DNA of 64,000 nt from Halostella salina (GTDB taxonomy: Archaea; Halobacteriota; Halobacteria; Halobacteriales; Natronoarchaeaceae). Below the pieces are notes generated by a model. It did not search any database, was not told where the DNA came from, and was given only the letters and a program-made list of their open reading frames with translations. Below, in pieces: positions 25,040 to 33,729 of the stretch. The first letter of the stretch is position 1. Each line of letters begins with the position of its first letter. Location: the NCBI RefSeq assembly GCF_003675855.1, contig NZ_RCIH01000001.1, positions 434,001 to 498,000 of the forward strand, given 5' to 3'. The position numbers were made by a program, and so were the translations under genes.

Positions 25040-25864
25040 TCAGCCGCTGACGGCGAACAGCAGGAGGTTGTGGACGCCGGGACCGAGCCCGACCGCGGCG
25101 ACCAGACCGAGCAGCACTCGCCCCTGTCGCGGGGCGTCCCGGACGTACTCCTCGAACAGCCAGACCACGAGCAGCGCGAGCGCGACCTTGACGACGACGA
25201 ACAGCCAGCCGACGCCGATGGTGTCGGCGACCGGGAGCCGTCCCGCAAGGTCCAGCACCGCCTGCGAGGTCGGCGTCCGCTCGCCGGCCCCCAGCACGTC
25301 GACGCCGATGGCGGTCGAGACGCCGTCGAGCGAGTGTGCGAACACGACCAGCGCGCCGCTCTTGCCGGTGACGGCGGCCGCCTCGGTGACGGTGAAACTC
25401 AGGAACACCCAAGCGAGGGCGGCGACCACGCCGGCCACGACCGCGCCCACGACCGGCCAGAACGGGTTCAGCGAGCCACCCTGTGCACCCAGATACAGCG
25501 AGAACATGGTGAAGGTGATAGCGACCCCGGTGCCGATCGTCCCGACCTGCCGCGCCGTCGATGCGTTCCGGCGCATGGCCGTGAGTAGCGTGGCGACGAT
25601 CCAGACGAGTCCGGCGACGATGGCGGTCGTGACGTACACCGCGCCCGTGCTGAACAGCGGTTCGAGTATCGACGGGAACGCACCCTGCTGGTAGAGGACG
25701 TGTAACACGGCGCCGGTGGCCATCCACGGCGCGAACGCGACGACCGTCCAGTCGCTGACGGGCGGGTCGATCGCCCAGAGCAACGCGACCGTCGCGGCGA
25801 GTCCGATCCCCAGCCCCACGAGATACGGCAGCGACGGCAGCGTGAACCCTTCCGGCAAGACCAT
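25040..25864 (-). CDS. DUF63 family integral membrane protein
   Basis: A 274-residue protein with about eight hydrophobic segments. DUF63 features include [68 protein letters not shown] and [15 protein letters not shown]. The HSLDG and PGxHN pairs place His and Asp residues within membrane segments. The family is archaeal and its function unknown. The ATG at 25864 is preferred over 25885 because a T-rich box lies 27 bases upstream. Divergent from deoC. Confidence 0.85.
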   Translation of the reverse strand: MVLPEGFTLPSLPYLVGLGIGLAATVALLWAIDPPVSDWTVVAFAPWMATGAVLHVLYQQGAFPSILEPLFSTGAVYVTTAIVAGLVWIVATLLTAMRRNASTARQVGTIGTGVAITFTMFSLYLGAQGGSLNPFWPVVGAVVAGVVAALAWVFLSFTVTEAAAVTGKSGALVVFAHSLDGVSTAIGVDVLGAGERTPTSQAVLDLAGRLPVADTIGVGWLFVVVKVALALLVVWLFEEYVRDAPRQGRVLLGLVAAVGLGPGVHNLLLFAVSG

Positions 25865-25982
25865 ATCGATCCGGCCGCCCGGCAACGATGAAAATCTTCC
25901 GATAGACGAGTTGAATACAACACGACAGGAACGGTCACGGCCCTGTCACGGGACTTATTATCCGAGCGCGAAAGGGCCGGGT

Positions 25983-26618
25983 ATGGACCGCCAGACGCTC
26001 GCGGAACGCATCGACCACACTGTTCTGGGTCCCGAAACGACGCCCGCCGACGTACGGCGCGTGCTCGACGAGGCCGCGGAGTACGGGATGAACGCCTGTA
26101 TCCCGCCCTGCTACGTCGCCGAGGCGGCCGAGTACGCTCCCGACGTGACCCTCGCCACGGTCGTCGGCTTCCCCCACGGCCAGCACGCCCCCGGCGTCAA
26201 GGCCGCGGAGGCGGAAACCGTCTGGGACGAGGGTGCCGACGAGGTCGACGTGGTGCTGAACGTCGGCCGCCTGCGGGCGGGCGAGGACGACGCCGTCCGC
26301 GAGGAACTGGCGGCCGTCGTCGCCGCCGTCCCCATCCCCGTGAAGGTGATCGTCGAGGCGACGCTGCTGGACGAATCCGAACTCCGGCGGGCGTGCGAGG
26401 CGGCCGTCGACGCCGACGCCGACTTCGTGAAGACCTCAACCGGCTTCGCCGACGGCGGCGCGCGGGTCGCGGACGTCGAGGTCATGAGCGAGTACCTCCC
26501 GGTGAAAGCCAGCGGCGGCGTCGGGAACTACGAACGGGCGAAAGCGATGTTCGACGCCGGGGCCGAGCGCATCGGCGCGTCGAGCGGCGTCGCGATCGTC
26601 GAAAGCTTCGAGAAGTAG
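25983..26618 (+). CDS. deoC: Deoxyribose-phosphate aldolase
   Basis: A 211-residue class I aldolase that splits 2-deoxyribose-5-phosphate into acetaldehyde and glyceraldehyde-3-phosphate. [15 protein letters not shown] opens the barrel, [19 protein letters not shown] and [12 protein letters not shown] carry the conserved Asp, [13 protein letters not shown] follows, and the Schiff-base lysine lies in [13 protein letters not shown], with [13 protein letters not shown] near the end. The start ATG at 25983 is preferred; the long frame upstream overlaps the divergent DUF63 promoter. Works downstream of nucleoside phosphorylases such as the one at 23824-24549. Confidence 0.96.
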   Translation: MDRQTLAERIDHTVLGPETTPADVRRVLDEAAEYGMNACIPPCYVAEAAEYAPDVTLATVVGFPHGQHAPGVKAAEAETVWDEGADEVDVVLNVGRLRAGEDDAVREELAAVVAAVPIPVKVIVEATLLDESELRRACEAAVDADADFVKTSTGFADGGARVADVEVMSEYLPVKASGGVGNYERAKAMFDAGAERIGASSGVAIVESFEK

Positions 26619-26627
26619 TCGGGGTCG

Positions 26628-28583
26628 TTACGCGGCGCGACGCCGGGCGACAAGCGCCACCGCGGCGAGCGCGACCAGCGCGACGACCGGGCCGAAGCCG
26701 GGCAGCGAGGAGGACGACTCGTCGCCGTCGTCGCCGTCCTCACCGCCGTCGTCGGTCTGGATGCCGAGGTAGTTACGCGCCTCCTCGGTGTCCATCTCGG
26801 GGAAGCTCTTCTCGTCGGGGCTCCAGTCGTCCGGCATGTTGACCTCGGTGTCGTCGCCGACCATCGAGAGTTCGCGCACGTCGGACTCGCTGGCGTCGGA
26901 GCCGACCGCGCCGGGCATCCGGACGTACGTGACGGTCTCGTCGCCCTCGTACTGCCCCACGGCGCTGGCGATGGCGACGTCGTCGCCGTACTGCTCGGCC
27001 ATCACGTCGCGGAACGCGGAGACGTTCTCGAAGCTCGCGCCCGCTTCGAACGTGACCTCGCCGTCACCGACGCTTGCGTCCATCCGGGCCGTCTCGAACT
27101 CCGACTGCTGGAACGAGCGGAGGAACGACCGCGCCTGCTCGTTGGGTCCGGTCGACGACTCGGTGTTCTGGAGCGCGCTGTCGATGGCGTTGTCGATCAG
27201 GCCCTCCTGGCTGAACGTCGCCGAGCCGCTGGCGACCAGCTCGCCGTTTTGGGTCTCGGCGTGGGCCTCGAAGGTGGTGTCACCGCTCCACTCGACGCCC
27301 CGCTCTTCGAGTTCGCTCACGTACGCCGCCCAGTTCTCGGTCGAACTGTCCATGCTGAACTGCATCGTCACCGTCTCCGGGTCGGGGATGTCGACTTCGC
27401 CCTCCCAGGTGACCGTCTGTTCGAGTTCGGCGGCCTGCTGGGCCTCCAGCCGGCTGCGGGCCGTGTCGATGTCCATCCCTTCGGTGTCCATCTCGGAGGC
27501 TTCGAGGATGTCGAGCGTCGCGGTGGCGGCCTCGTCGTAGTTGTCGATCCGGACGTTCCAGTTCGCGGTCGCGCCGTCGGCCTGCACGTCGACCGAGCCG
27601 GACAGCTCGGTCAGCTCGACGGACTGGATGCGGTCGGCGAGGTCGCTGGCTTCGCTCTCGGAGAGGTCCAGCTCCCGGGACTCCGAAAGCGAGGTCGCGA
27701 GCTGCTGGGAGACGGCCTCGTCGACGCCGGTGAACTCGACGGTGTACTCGATGTCGAGGCGGTTCTCGGCCTCGTCGTACGAGTACGCCTCGACGTTCAC
27801 GTCGGCGTTCCCGTCGAGCTGGTAGGCGACGGCGTTGAACTGCGCTTCGAGGGTGCGCGTCGCGTTCTCACGGGTGTTCCAGGACGCCTCGCTGTACGTC
27901 CCGACGGTGTACTCCTGTGCCGCGGTGAGGGTGTAGCCGTCGTCAGTCTCGGACAGCGTGAACGCCTGGCTCATCCGGGTACTGCTCGGGATCGCCTGGT
28001 CGCTGTCGGGGGTCACCGACACGGTGCCCTGCGTCCTGAACATCGATGCCGTCGAGGTCATCGACCCTTCAGTCGAGACGCTTCCGGTCGTCGTCGTCGC
28101 GCCAGTCGTGGAGTCGTCGACGAGCGTGGCATCGAGCGTCATCGACCCGGTGGACTCCTCGCGGGTCTGGGTCGCCGACGCGTCGAACGTCAGTTCCTCG
28201 ACCGACTCCGGCTGGGCCATCGAGAACGCGCCGGAGGCGTTCATCGACTCCGGCCCGAGGACGAACGAGGCGTTGCCGGCGAAGTCGTTCTCCATCGACT
28301 CGTCGACCGTGTCGTTGATGAAGATGTGGAACAGTCCCTCGGAGAGGTCGGCCCCGAAGTGACCGTTCGCCGTCTCGCTGTCCGCCTCGTTCCGGTAGAC
28401 GAGGACCGCGTCGCCGTCGCCGTCGACGTACACCTCGTCGGCGGGTTCGACGGAGTCGCCTTCCTGCGTACTGTTCAACGTGCCGTCGTCGGGGGCTGCG
28501 CCCATCGCCATCGCCCCGGCCGAACTCGTGACCAGGAGGAGGGCGAACGTGAGGGCGGCCCACGTCGTTCTATGTGGTCCCAT
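26628..28583 (-). CDS. PGF-CTERM surface glycoprotein, hypothetical
   Basis: A 651-residue exported protein. The start at 28583 gives a Sec-type signal (MGPHRTTWAALTFALLLVTSSAGAMAMG). The body is acidic, rich in Ser, Thr, Glu and Gln, with several NxT/S sequons and no enzymatic motif; predicted strands and helices alternate in long segments. A Ser/Asp/Gly-rich linker leads to LPGFGPVVALVALAAVALVARRRAA, the PGF-CTERM tripartite tail that archaeosortase A processes for lipid anchoring to the cell surface. It converges on deoC, with only 9 bases between the stops. Confidence 0.88.
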   Translation of the reverse strand: MGPHRTTWAALTFALLLVTSSAGAMAMGAAPDDGTLNSTQEGDSVEPADEVYVDGDGDAVLVYRNEADSETANGHFGADLSEGLFHIFINDTVDESMENDFAGNASFVLGPESMNASGAFSMAQPESVEELTFDASATQTREESTGSMTLDATLVDDSTTGATTTTGSVSTEGSMTSTASMFRTQGTVSVTPDSDQAIPSSTRMSQAFTLSETDDGYTLTAAQEYTVGTYSEASWNTRENATRTLEAQFNAVAYQLDGNADVNVEAYSYDEAENRLDIEYTVEFTGVDEAVSQQLATSLSESRELDLSESEASDLADRIQSVELTELSGSVDVQADGATANWNVRIDNYDEAATATLDILEASEMDTEGMDIDTARSRLEAQQAAELEQTVTWEGEVDIPDPETVTMQFSMDSSTENWAAYVSELEERGVEWSGDTTFEAHAETQNGELVASGSATFSQEGLIDNAIDSALQNTESSTGPNEQARSFLRSFQQSEFETARMDASVGDGEVTFEAGASFENVSAFRDVMAEQYGDDVAIASAVGQYEGDETVTYVRMPGAVGSDASESDVRELSMVGDDTEVNMPDDWSPDEKSFPEMDTEEARNYLGIQTDDGGEDGDDGDESSSSLPGFGPVVALVALAAVALVARRRAA

Positions 28584-28608
28584 AGATATCGGAGAATGTT
28601 TCTGCCGA

Positions 28609-28617
28609 ATAATAATA
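28609..28617 (-). promoter_or_regulatory. TATA-like box of the PGF-CTERM gene
   Basis: On the minus strand TATTATTAT is centred about 28-30 bases before the ATG at 28583, which fits leaderless transcription and supports that start over the one 162 bases upstream. Confidence 0.45.
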
Positions 28618-28749
28618 CCACCGACTAGCTTCACGCGCTGAAACAGTGCGCCCGGGCCGAACCGGGTTACTTCGCCCCGCTCCCTCGCCCCACGCCGCTC
28701 CCCGATCCGTCGTGCTTTTGCCCGCGCGGCCGCAACGACGGACACGCGA

Positions 28750-30000
28750 ATGGCCCGCTACCACATCGAGACGTACGGCTGCACGTCGAACCGCGGCGAG
28801 AGCCGCGAGATAGAGCGGAAGCTCCGGGACGCGGGCCACAAACCGGTCGACGGCGTCGAGGCGGCCGACGTCGCCATCATGAACACCTGCACGGTCGTCG
28901 AAAAGACGGAGCGCAACATGCTCCGCCGGGCCCGCGAACTGGAGGACGAGGCCGCGGACCTCATCGTCACGGGCTGCATGGCGCTGGCCCAGGGCGAGGA
29001 GTTCGAGCAGGCCGGCATCGACGCCCGGGTCCTCCACTGGGACGACGTGCCGACCGCGGTGCGCAACGGCGAGTGTCCCACCCCGGAGAGCGGGACCGAG
29101 CCGGTGCTGGACGGCGTCGTCGGCATCCTCCCCATCGCGCGGGGCTGTATGAGCGACTGCTCGTACTGCATCACCAAGCAGGCGACCGGCAAGATAGACT
29201 CGCCGCCGGTCGAGGCAAACGTCGAGAAGGCCCGCGCGCTGGTCCACGCCGGCGCGAAAGAGATCCGGATCACCGGGCAGGACACCGGCGTGTACGGCTG
29301 GGACGACGGCGAGCGCAAGCTCCACGTCCTGCTGGACCGGATCTGCGACATCGAGGGCGACTTCCGGGTCCGCGTCGGCATGGCGAACCCGAAGGGGATC
29401 CACGGCATCCGCGAGGAGCTCGCGGCCGTGTTCGCCGACAACGAGAAGCTGTACAACTTCATCCACGCGCCCGTCCAGAGCGGGTCGAACGACGTGCTCG
29501 GCGACATGCGCCGCCAGCACCAGGTGTCGGAGTTCGTCGAGGTCGTCGAGACGTTCGATCGCTACCTCGACCACTGGACGCTGTCGACTGACTTCATCGT
29601 CGGCTTCCCCTCCGAGACCGAGCACGACCACGAGCAGAGCATGGCCCTGTTCCGCGAGGTCCGCCCGGAGAAGGTCAACGTCACCCGCTTCTCGAAGCGC
29701 CCCGGCACCGACGCCGCCGACATGAAGGGACTGGGCGGGCAGACAAAGAAGGACCGCTCGAAGGCGATGTCCGAACTCAAGCGCGAGGTCGTCGCCGAGG
29801 CGTACGACGAACTCGTCGGCACGACCCGCGAGGTGCTCGTCGCCGAGGAGGGGACCGGCGACTCCGTGAAGTGCCGCGACGGCGCGTACCGGCAGATCAT
29901 CGTGCAGAACGCCTCCGACTACGACTTCGCGGTTGGGGAGTTCATCGAGGTCGAGGTGACGGGCCACAACACCGTGTACGCGCTGGCGGAGCCGATGTGA
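28750..30000 (+). CDS. MtaB-like tRNA t6A37 methylthiotransferase (radical SAM)
   Basis: A 416-residue archaeal e-MtaB/CDKAL1 type enzyme that adds a methylthio group to N6-threonylcarbamoyladenosine at position 37 of ANN-decoding tRNAs. The N-terminal UPF0004 domain provides three cluster cysteines (C11, C47, C76). The radical SAM core has RGCMSDCSYC with C133, C137 and C140. HAPVQSGSNDVLGDMRR and TDFIVGFPSETEHDHEQS are hallmark segments, and the last 60 residues form a TRAM domain that binds tRNA. A small lipoprotein gene follows after 3 bases. Confidence 0.94.
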   Translation: MARYHIETYGCTSNRGESREIERKLRDAGHKPVDGVEAADVAIMNTCTVVEKTERNMLRRARELEDEAADLIVTGCMALAQGEEFEQAGIDARVLHWDDVPTAVRNGECPTPESGTEPVLDGVVGILPIARGCMSDCSYCITKQATGKIDSPPVEANVEKARALVHAGAKEIRITGQDTGVYGWDDGERKLHVLLDRICDIEGDFRVRVGMANPKGIHGIREELAAVFADNEKLYNFIHAPVQSGSNDVLGDMRRQHQVSEFVEVVETFDRYLDHWTLSTDFIVGFPSETEHDHEQSMALFREVRPEKVNVTRFSKRPGTDAADMKGLGGQTKKDRSKAMSELKREVVAEAYDELVGTTREVLVAEEGTGDSVKCRDGAYRQIIVQNASDYDFAVGEFIEVEVTGHNTVYALAEPM

Positions 30001-30003
30001 GGG

Positions 30004-30372
30004 ATGCGCCTCTCCCGTCGGCACGTTCTGGGGACGCTGGTCGCGGCCGCCGGTGCCGGCTGTTCGTCGCCGAATACCGGTGCCCTCGACCTCGATCTCA
30101 TCAACAACACCTCGACCACCCACCGCGTCGATATCACCTTCGAGGATGACGACGAAACGGCGTTCGCGGAGACGTACACCGTGGACCCGGCTGCTTCGAT
30201 CGTCGAAAACGAGATACTGACCGGACGGGTGTACGCAGTGACCGTTACACTGGACACCGGCGAAACGGCACGACACCGGTATGTAGCGGACACGGACTGT
30301 ACGGACCGCGGCGTAACGGTGACGCTACTGGAGGATCCGACGATCGACATCGCACAGGAGGACTGCTCATAG
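30004..30372 (+). CDS. Small Tat lipoprotein, hypothetical
   Basis: A 122-residue protein starting 3 bases after the MtaB-like gene. MRLSRRHVLGTLVAAAGAGC combines a twin-arginine motif (SRRHVLG) with a lipobox ending at Cys20. The mature part reads as a small beta-sandwich (LDLDLINNTSTTHRVDITFED, SIVENEILTGRVYAVTVTLDTGE, GVTVTLLEDPTIDIAQEDC) with two more cysteines (C98 region and the penultimate residue) that may form a disulfide. No function is recognised. The tight spacing may reflect read-through transcription rather than shared function. Confidence 0.78.
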   Translation: MRLSRRHVLGTLVAAAGAGCSSPNTGALDLDLINNTSTTHRVDITFEDDDETAFAETYTVDPAASIVENEILTGRVYAVTVTLDTGETARHRYVADTDCTDRGVTVTLLEDPTIDIAQEDCS

Positions 30373-30419
30373 GCACCCGCGCGACGGTCACGGCTACCCG
30401 GTGTTGACGGGTCCGCCGC

Positions 30420-31346
30420 TCACTCCCCGCCCCCGAACTCCCGGAGCAGTTCGTCGGCGACCTCGTCCTCCTTCCATTCGCCGAGTTCCTTCGGGTCGAC
30501 GTGGACGTAGGCGTCGTCGACCTGTGGCAGTTCCCGGATCGACTCGATGACGGCCGTCTCGATGGCGTGGGCCTCGCGGAGGGTGCGGTCGCCCTCCACC
30601 TCGACGTGGAGACTCACGTCGATCTCCGGGCCGACGTAGTGGGCGATCACATCGTGGACACCCTCCACGTCCGGGTGGTCGAGCGCGCGTGCGACGATCT
30701 CAGCGCGGAGGTCCTCCGGCGGGGCCGCGCCGACGAGGTAGTTGACGTTGTCCCGGACGATCTCGACGCCGGTGTAGACGATGCCCACCGAGACGACGCC
30801 TGCGGCCAGGGGGTCGAGTACCGGCACCCCTGCGCCGGCTCCCACGACCCCGACCAGCGCGGCGGCCGCGGTGAGGATGTCGTTGCGGTTGTCCAGGGCG
30901 GCCGCCCGGACCGCCGGGGAGTTGTTCTCCTCGCCGACCCGCAGGCAGTAGCGGTAGAGGGCGTACTTTACGACCGCCGTCGCGACGAGAACCGTCACCG
31001 CGGCCCAGCCGTGGGTGACGGCGACGGTGCCGGCGAGAATATCCGTGACGGCGCTGTAGAACACGAACCCGCCGACGGCGAAGATCGCGAGCGCGATAAA
31101 CAGCGAGACGAACGGTTCGATGCGCTCGTGGCCGTGTGGATGCTCGAAGTCCGGCGGGCGGGTCGTCAGGTACAGTCCAGCGAGGACGACGACGCTGTAC
31201 CCGGAGTCGGCGAGGCTGTTGACGGCCTCGGAGCCGACGGCGAGGCTCCCTGTCCAGACCCACACGCCGCCCTTCGCGAGGGCGAGCGTCAGGTTGGCGA
31301 GCAGGACGACGATCCCGACCGCCCGGAGCGCCGCGCCGCGGTTCAT
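30420..31346 (-). CDS. Cation diffusion facilitator transporter
   Basis: A 308-residue CDF family metal/proton antiporter. Six helices fill residues 1-200; EAVNSLADSGYSVVVLAGLYL in helix 2 and DNRNDILTAAAALVGVVG in helix 5 carry the metal-site residues, and FEHPHGHERIEPFVSLFIALAIFA is the typical loop after helix 2. The cytoplasmic domain (residues 210-290) has VEGVHDVIAHYVGPEIDVSLHVEVEGD. In helix 2 an Asn replaces the His or Asp usually four residues before AD, so the metal (Zn, Mn, Fe) cannot be assigned. Confidence 0.9.
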   Translation of the reverse strand: MNRGAALRAVGIVVLLANLTLALAKGGVWVWTGSLAVGSEAVNSLADSGYSVVVLAGLYLTTRPPDFEHPHGHERIEPFVSLFIALAIFAVGGFVFYSAVTDILAGTVAVTHGWAAVTVLVATAVVKYALYRYCLRVGEENNSPAVRAAALDNRNDILTAAAALVGVVGAGAGVPVLDPLAAGVVSVGIVYTGVEIVRDNVNYLVGAAPPEDLRAEIVARALDHPDVEGVHDVIAHYVGPEIDVSLHVEVEGDRTLREAHAIETAVIESIRELPQVDDAYVHVDPKELGEWKEDEVADELLREFGGGE

Positions 31347-31399
31347 CGCGTCGGGGTACGCCCGGCCCCCCTAAGGGCGTGTCGACTACGCCGCGGGGT

Positions 31400-31942
31400 T
31401 CAGCCGCCGTCGATCCGGACTGCTCCCGACTCCGATACGGTCGTGCCGTCCTGTGCCGCGAACGCGTCGTGCAGGCGGTCGTACGTGTCTTCCAGCGCCT
31501 CCACAATGACCTTCGTATCGCTCAGTACGGGCATGAAGTTGGTGTCGCCCTCCCAGCGCGGCACGACGTGGGTGTGGAGATGGTCGTCGACCGACCCGCC
31601 CGCGCCGTCGCCGAGGTTCAGGCCGGCGTTGAAGCCGTCCGCGCCGAGCGCCTCGTCGAGCGCGTCGAACGTCCGCTGTTTCAGGCGGGCGTGGTCGAGC
31701 AGCACTTCGTCCGGCAGGTCGCCGTACTCCCCGGTGTGGCGGTCGGGGATCACCATCGCGTGGCCCGGGTTGTACGGGTAGTTGTTGAGCAGGACGAACG
31801 CGTGGTCGCTCCGGGCGACCACCAGATTCCCCTCGTCGTCACCGAGTTCCGGGAGTTCGCAGAACACGCAGTCGTCTATCTCGGGGTTTTTCCCCTTGCG
31901 TTCGACCCACTCGATCCGCCACGGCGCGAACACCTGGTCCAT
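31400..31942 (-). CDS. HIT family hydrolase
   Basis: A 180-residue histidine-triad protein from the ATG at 31942 (MDQVFAPWRIEWVERKGK). A Cys pair in DDCVFCELPE is the usual N-terminal motif of the archaeal and actinobacterial HIT group. LVVARSDHAFVLLNNYPYNPGHAMVIPDRH leads to GGSVDDHLHTHVVPRWEGD, the HxHxHxx catalytic triad. Such proteins hydrolyse or phosphorylyse dinucleoside polyphosphates or AMP conjugates. The exact substrate is unknown. A palindrome overlies its promoter at 31964-31978. Confidence 0.9.
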   Translation of the reverse strand: MDQVFAPWRIEWVERKGKNPEIDDCVFCELPELGDDEGNLVVARSDHAFVLLNNYPYNPGHAMVIPDRHTGEYGDLPDEVLLDHARLKQRTFDALDEALGADGFNAGLNLGDGAGGSVDDHLHTHVVPRWEGDTNFMPVLSDTKVIVEALEDTYDRLHDAFAAQDGTTVSESGAVRIDGG

Positions 31943-31963
31943 GGGGGACCGGTGCGGACGCCG

Positions 31964-31978
31964 GACAGTTATACTGTC
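31964..31978 (-). promoter_or_regulatory. Palindrome over the HIT gene promoter
   Basis: GACAGT-TAT-ACTGTC is a perfect 6-bp palindrome centred 29 bases before the HIT ATG, exactly where the TATA box should sit. It may be an operator that blocks TBP binding, or a coincidental symmetric TATA region. Confidence 0.4.
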
Positions 31979-32029
31979 GGTCGGCCCCGGATATATTAGC
32001 GCATTTATATGACAGTGGCCCCTCACTTC

Positions 32030-32103
32030 GACCGGCGTTCGAATCGGATTCCGGCCGGTCTCAAGGGGTGCTATACGGTTACAGGATCCGATTGTAGACC
32101 GGC
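32030..32103 (+). other. Candidate structured RNA or leader with alternative stems
   Basis: AATCGGAT (32042-32049) is perfectly complementary to ATCCGATT (32086-32093), and GCCGGTCT (32054-32061) to AGACCGGC (32096-32103), in A-B-A'-B' order. The B segment can instead pair with GACCGGC (32030-32036). The pairs therefore either form a pseudoknot or exclude each other, as in a switch. TATA-like sequence lies about 25 bases upstream at 32002-32010. No known riboswitch class is recognised. The strand is assumed to be that of the downstream gene. Confidence 0.3.
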
Positions 32104-32214
32104 ATCAAACGTCTCTAAGCTCTCTATAACGCTAAAAACACGATCTAAGCACCGATACGTGTCGAGTTCTAGTCCCTGCGTCGCGATCGCGTCGAAACGG
32201 TCAGAACGAAGAAG

Positions 32215-32227
32215 GGTTTTTATATCT
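32215..32227 (+). promoter_or_regulatory. TATA-like box of the zinc-ribbon gene
   Basis: GGGTTTTTATATC ends 26 bases before the ATG at 32253, the spacing for a leaderless transcript. If this is the only promoter, the structured region upstream is not part of the message. Confidence 0.5.
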
Positions 32228-32252
32228 CCCACCGACTGTAGAACGTGTATTG

Positions 32253-32453
32253 ATGGCCACGACTGACGACTCCTTCGACGGGATCACCGAGCCGTGTAGT
32301 TCGTGTGGGACGGATACGCTACACGAGGTGTCCGTTCAGATACGGACCGAGAGCCTCAAGGACGAGAACGCGCAGTTCTCACGCGAACCGTACCGCGTCG
32401 CGGAGTGTCAGCGCTGTGGCGAGCGGTCCAGCCAGCGGATGAACAACGCCTAA
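32253..32453 (+). CDS. Small zinc beta-ribbon protein (DUF7835-like)
   Basis: A 66-residue protein with two CxxC knuckles, CSSCG near residue 15 and CQRCG near residue 53, separated by about 38 residues including VSVQIRTESLKDENAQFSREPYRV. This is a zinc beta-ribbon, and the spacing matches a haloarchaeal small-protein family I recall as DUF7835. It probably binds nucleic acid or protein; its function is unknown. The ATG at 32253 is preferred to a TTG one codon earlier. Its stop overlaps the convergent map stop by 4 bases. Confidence 0.85.
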   Translation: MATTDDSFDGITEPCSSCGTDTLHEVSVQIRTESLKDENAQFSREPYRVAECQRCGERSSQRMNNA

Positions 32454-33346
32454 CGCGTCGTGACCTCACACCCGTCGGGGGTGACGATCAGCGTGTGCTC
32501 CTTCTGACTTACCAACGCGCCGTCGTCTTCCTTCAGTACGGGGTAGCCGTGGACGATGTCGTTTGCCTTCAGCCGACGTAGCGCCATCTTCGCCCGCGAG
32601 GTGTCCAGCCACCGCGTGGCGAAGGGGAGCGTCCGGAACTCCTCGGTGATCTGCTCCAGAGCCTGACGCGCCTGCCGGTTTCGGATCGACCCCTCGCGCT
32701 CCAGGGCGAATATCTCCTCGTCGGCTCCCTCGTTGACCTTCCCCGACCCGTCGGTGGCGAACGGCTCGATCGCGACCACGTCCCCGACCTCCAGGGTGGT
32801 TCCCTGTGACACCGCCCGGTTCGGGATGTTCGGCGCGGTGTGTTGCTCCCAGTGGCCCAGCCCGTGGCCGGTGAGGTTGACGACCGGGTTGAACCCGTAC
32901 CCGTCGATCACGTCCTCGATCGCGGCCCCGACCTCGCCGGTCTCGACCCCGGGTTCGACAACGTCGAGTGCGGCGTCGAGCGCCTCCTCGCTCGCCTCGG
33001 CTAACTCGTCGTGGCCCGACAGGTCGACGGTAATCGCGGTGTCGGCGAGCCAGCCGTCGACGTGGACGCCGATATCGAGGTTCACCATCTCCTCGCCGAA
33101 CGTCTCCTCGTCGTCGATGGACGGCGTGGCGTGGGCCGCCTCCTCGTCGATGCTGATGTTGACGGGGAAGGCGGGTTCGCCGCCGAGTTCCCGGATGCGG
33201 TTCTCGGCGTACTCCGCGACGTCGAGGTGGGACGCGCCGACCTCGACGCGTTCGGCCGCCTCGGCGCGAACCTGCGCCAGTATTTCGCCGGCCTCCCGGT
33301 GTTTCTCGTACTGCTCGGCGTCCAGGTCCACGTCGGTCTCTGCCAT
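32450..33346 (-). CDS. map: Methionine aminopeptidase, type II
   Basis: A 298-residue archaeal type II enzyme that removes the N-terminal Met from new proteins. Metal ligands are in place: the Asp pair in VNLDIGVHVDGWLADTAITVD, His in NLTGHGLGHWEQH, Glu in VVAIEPFATDG, and the C-terminal Glu in VSQKEHTLIVTPDG. The type II helical insertion lies between about residues 190 and 250, including RQALEQITEEFRTLPFATRWL. The length is standard. Its stop overlaps the convergent zinc-ribbon gene. Confidence 0.96.
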   Translation of the reverse strand: MAETDVDLDAEQYEKHREAGEILAQVRAEAAERVEVGASHLDVAEYAENRIRELGGEPAFPVNISIDEEAAHATPSIDDEETFGEEMVNLDIGVHVDGWLADTAITVDLSGHDELAEASEEALDAALDVVEPGVETGEVGAAIEDVIDGYGFNPVVNLTGHGLGHWEQHTAPNIPNRAVSQGTTLEVGDVVAIEPFATDGSGKVNEGADEEIFALEREGSIRNRQARQALEQITEEFRTLPFATRWLDTSRAKMALRRLKANDIVHGYPVLKEDDGALVSQKEHTLIVTPDGCEVTTR

Positions 33347-33729
33347 GTCCGTCCGTAGGCCGGACCGGCAAAAAGAGGTTGCGTCTCACCGGCCACCGTG
33401 TGCTTGCCCGGCCGCGTGCGAGCGCTTCGACGCCCGAACGGAGGGTGTTCACCGCGTCGGCCGGTGGCGACGACGGGCTGGCTATGTGTCTCACGATACC
33501 AATGATCGAGGAACGTCCGCCACGTCCGTTGCGCCCGCCCTGCGGTACGTCGCCAGTTAGGACAGCCCTGCAGGCGGGGGGTTCCGCGGTTACAAAGCAC
33601 CGTCTACCGGCGACCTCCGCGAACGGTATACTGGGTCAAACGCGGTTAAGACGCGTCGGAGAACGGGAACGGAGCGGAACGGCTCCGCTCGTTTATGCAG
33701 GGTGTCATCCTACGCTCCGAGGCCACAGC
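33347..33729. other. 383-base gap upstream of the surface-protein gene
   Basis: No gene, RNA or repeat recognised. The plus-strand frame is open through much of it, but its composition (Arg- and Pro-rich) looks like a non-coding shadow. A CGTTTATGC stretch near 33690-33698 could be the TATA element for the gene starting at 33730, giving a leader of only a few bases. The left end would hold the map promoter. Confidence 0.4.

Larger units (their letters stand above)
31943..32252. other. 310-base AT-rich gap: promoters and a possible structured RNA
   Basis: No convincing gene. It holds the HIT promoter palindrome (31964-31978), further TATA-like stretches at 31990-31998 and 32002-32010, a cluster of complementary segments at 32030-32103, a CTCTATAACGCTAAAAACACG stretch near 32121-32141, and the promoter of the zinc-ribbon gene at the right end. 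GC is clearly lower than in neighbouring genes. A GTTCGAATC near 32037 resembles a tRNA T loop, but no cloverleaf can be drawn around it. Confidence 0.5.

Noticed and set aside
32030-32060. GTTCGAATC resembling a tRNA T loop
   Set aside because: The flanking bases do not pair as a 5-bp T stem, and no acceptor, D or anticodon arm with proper spacing can be drawn on either strand.
33379-33729. Upstream in-frame extension of the surface-protein gene
   Set aside because: The extension is basic and Pro/Arg-rich, has no signal peptide, and the signal sequence starts cleanly at the ATG at 33730.
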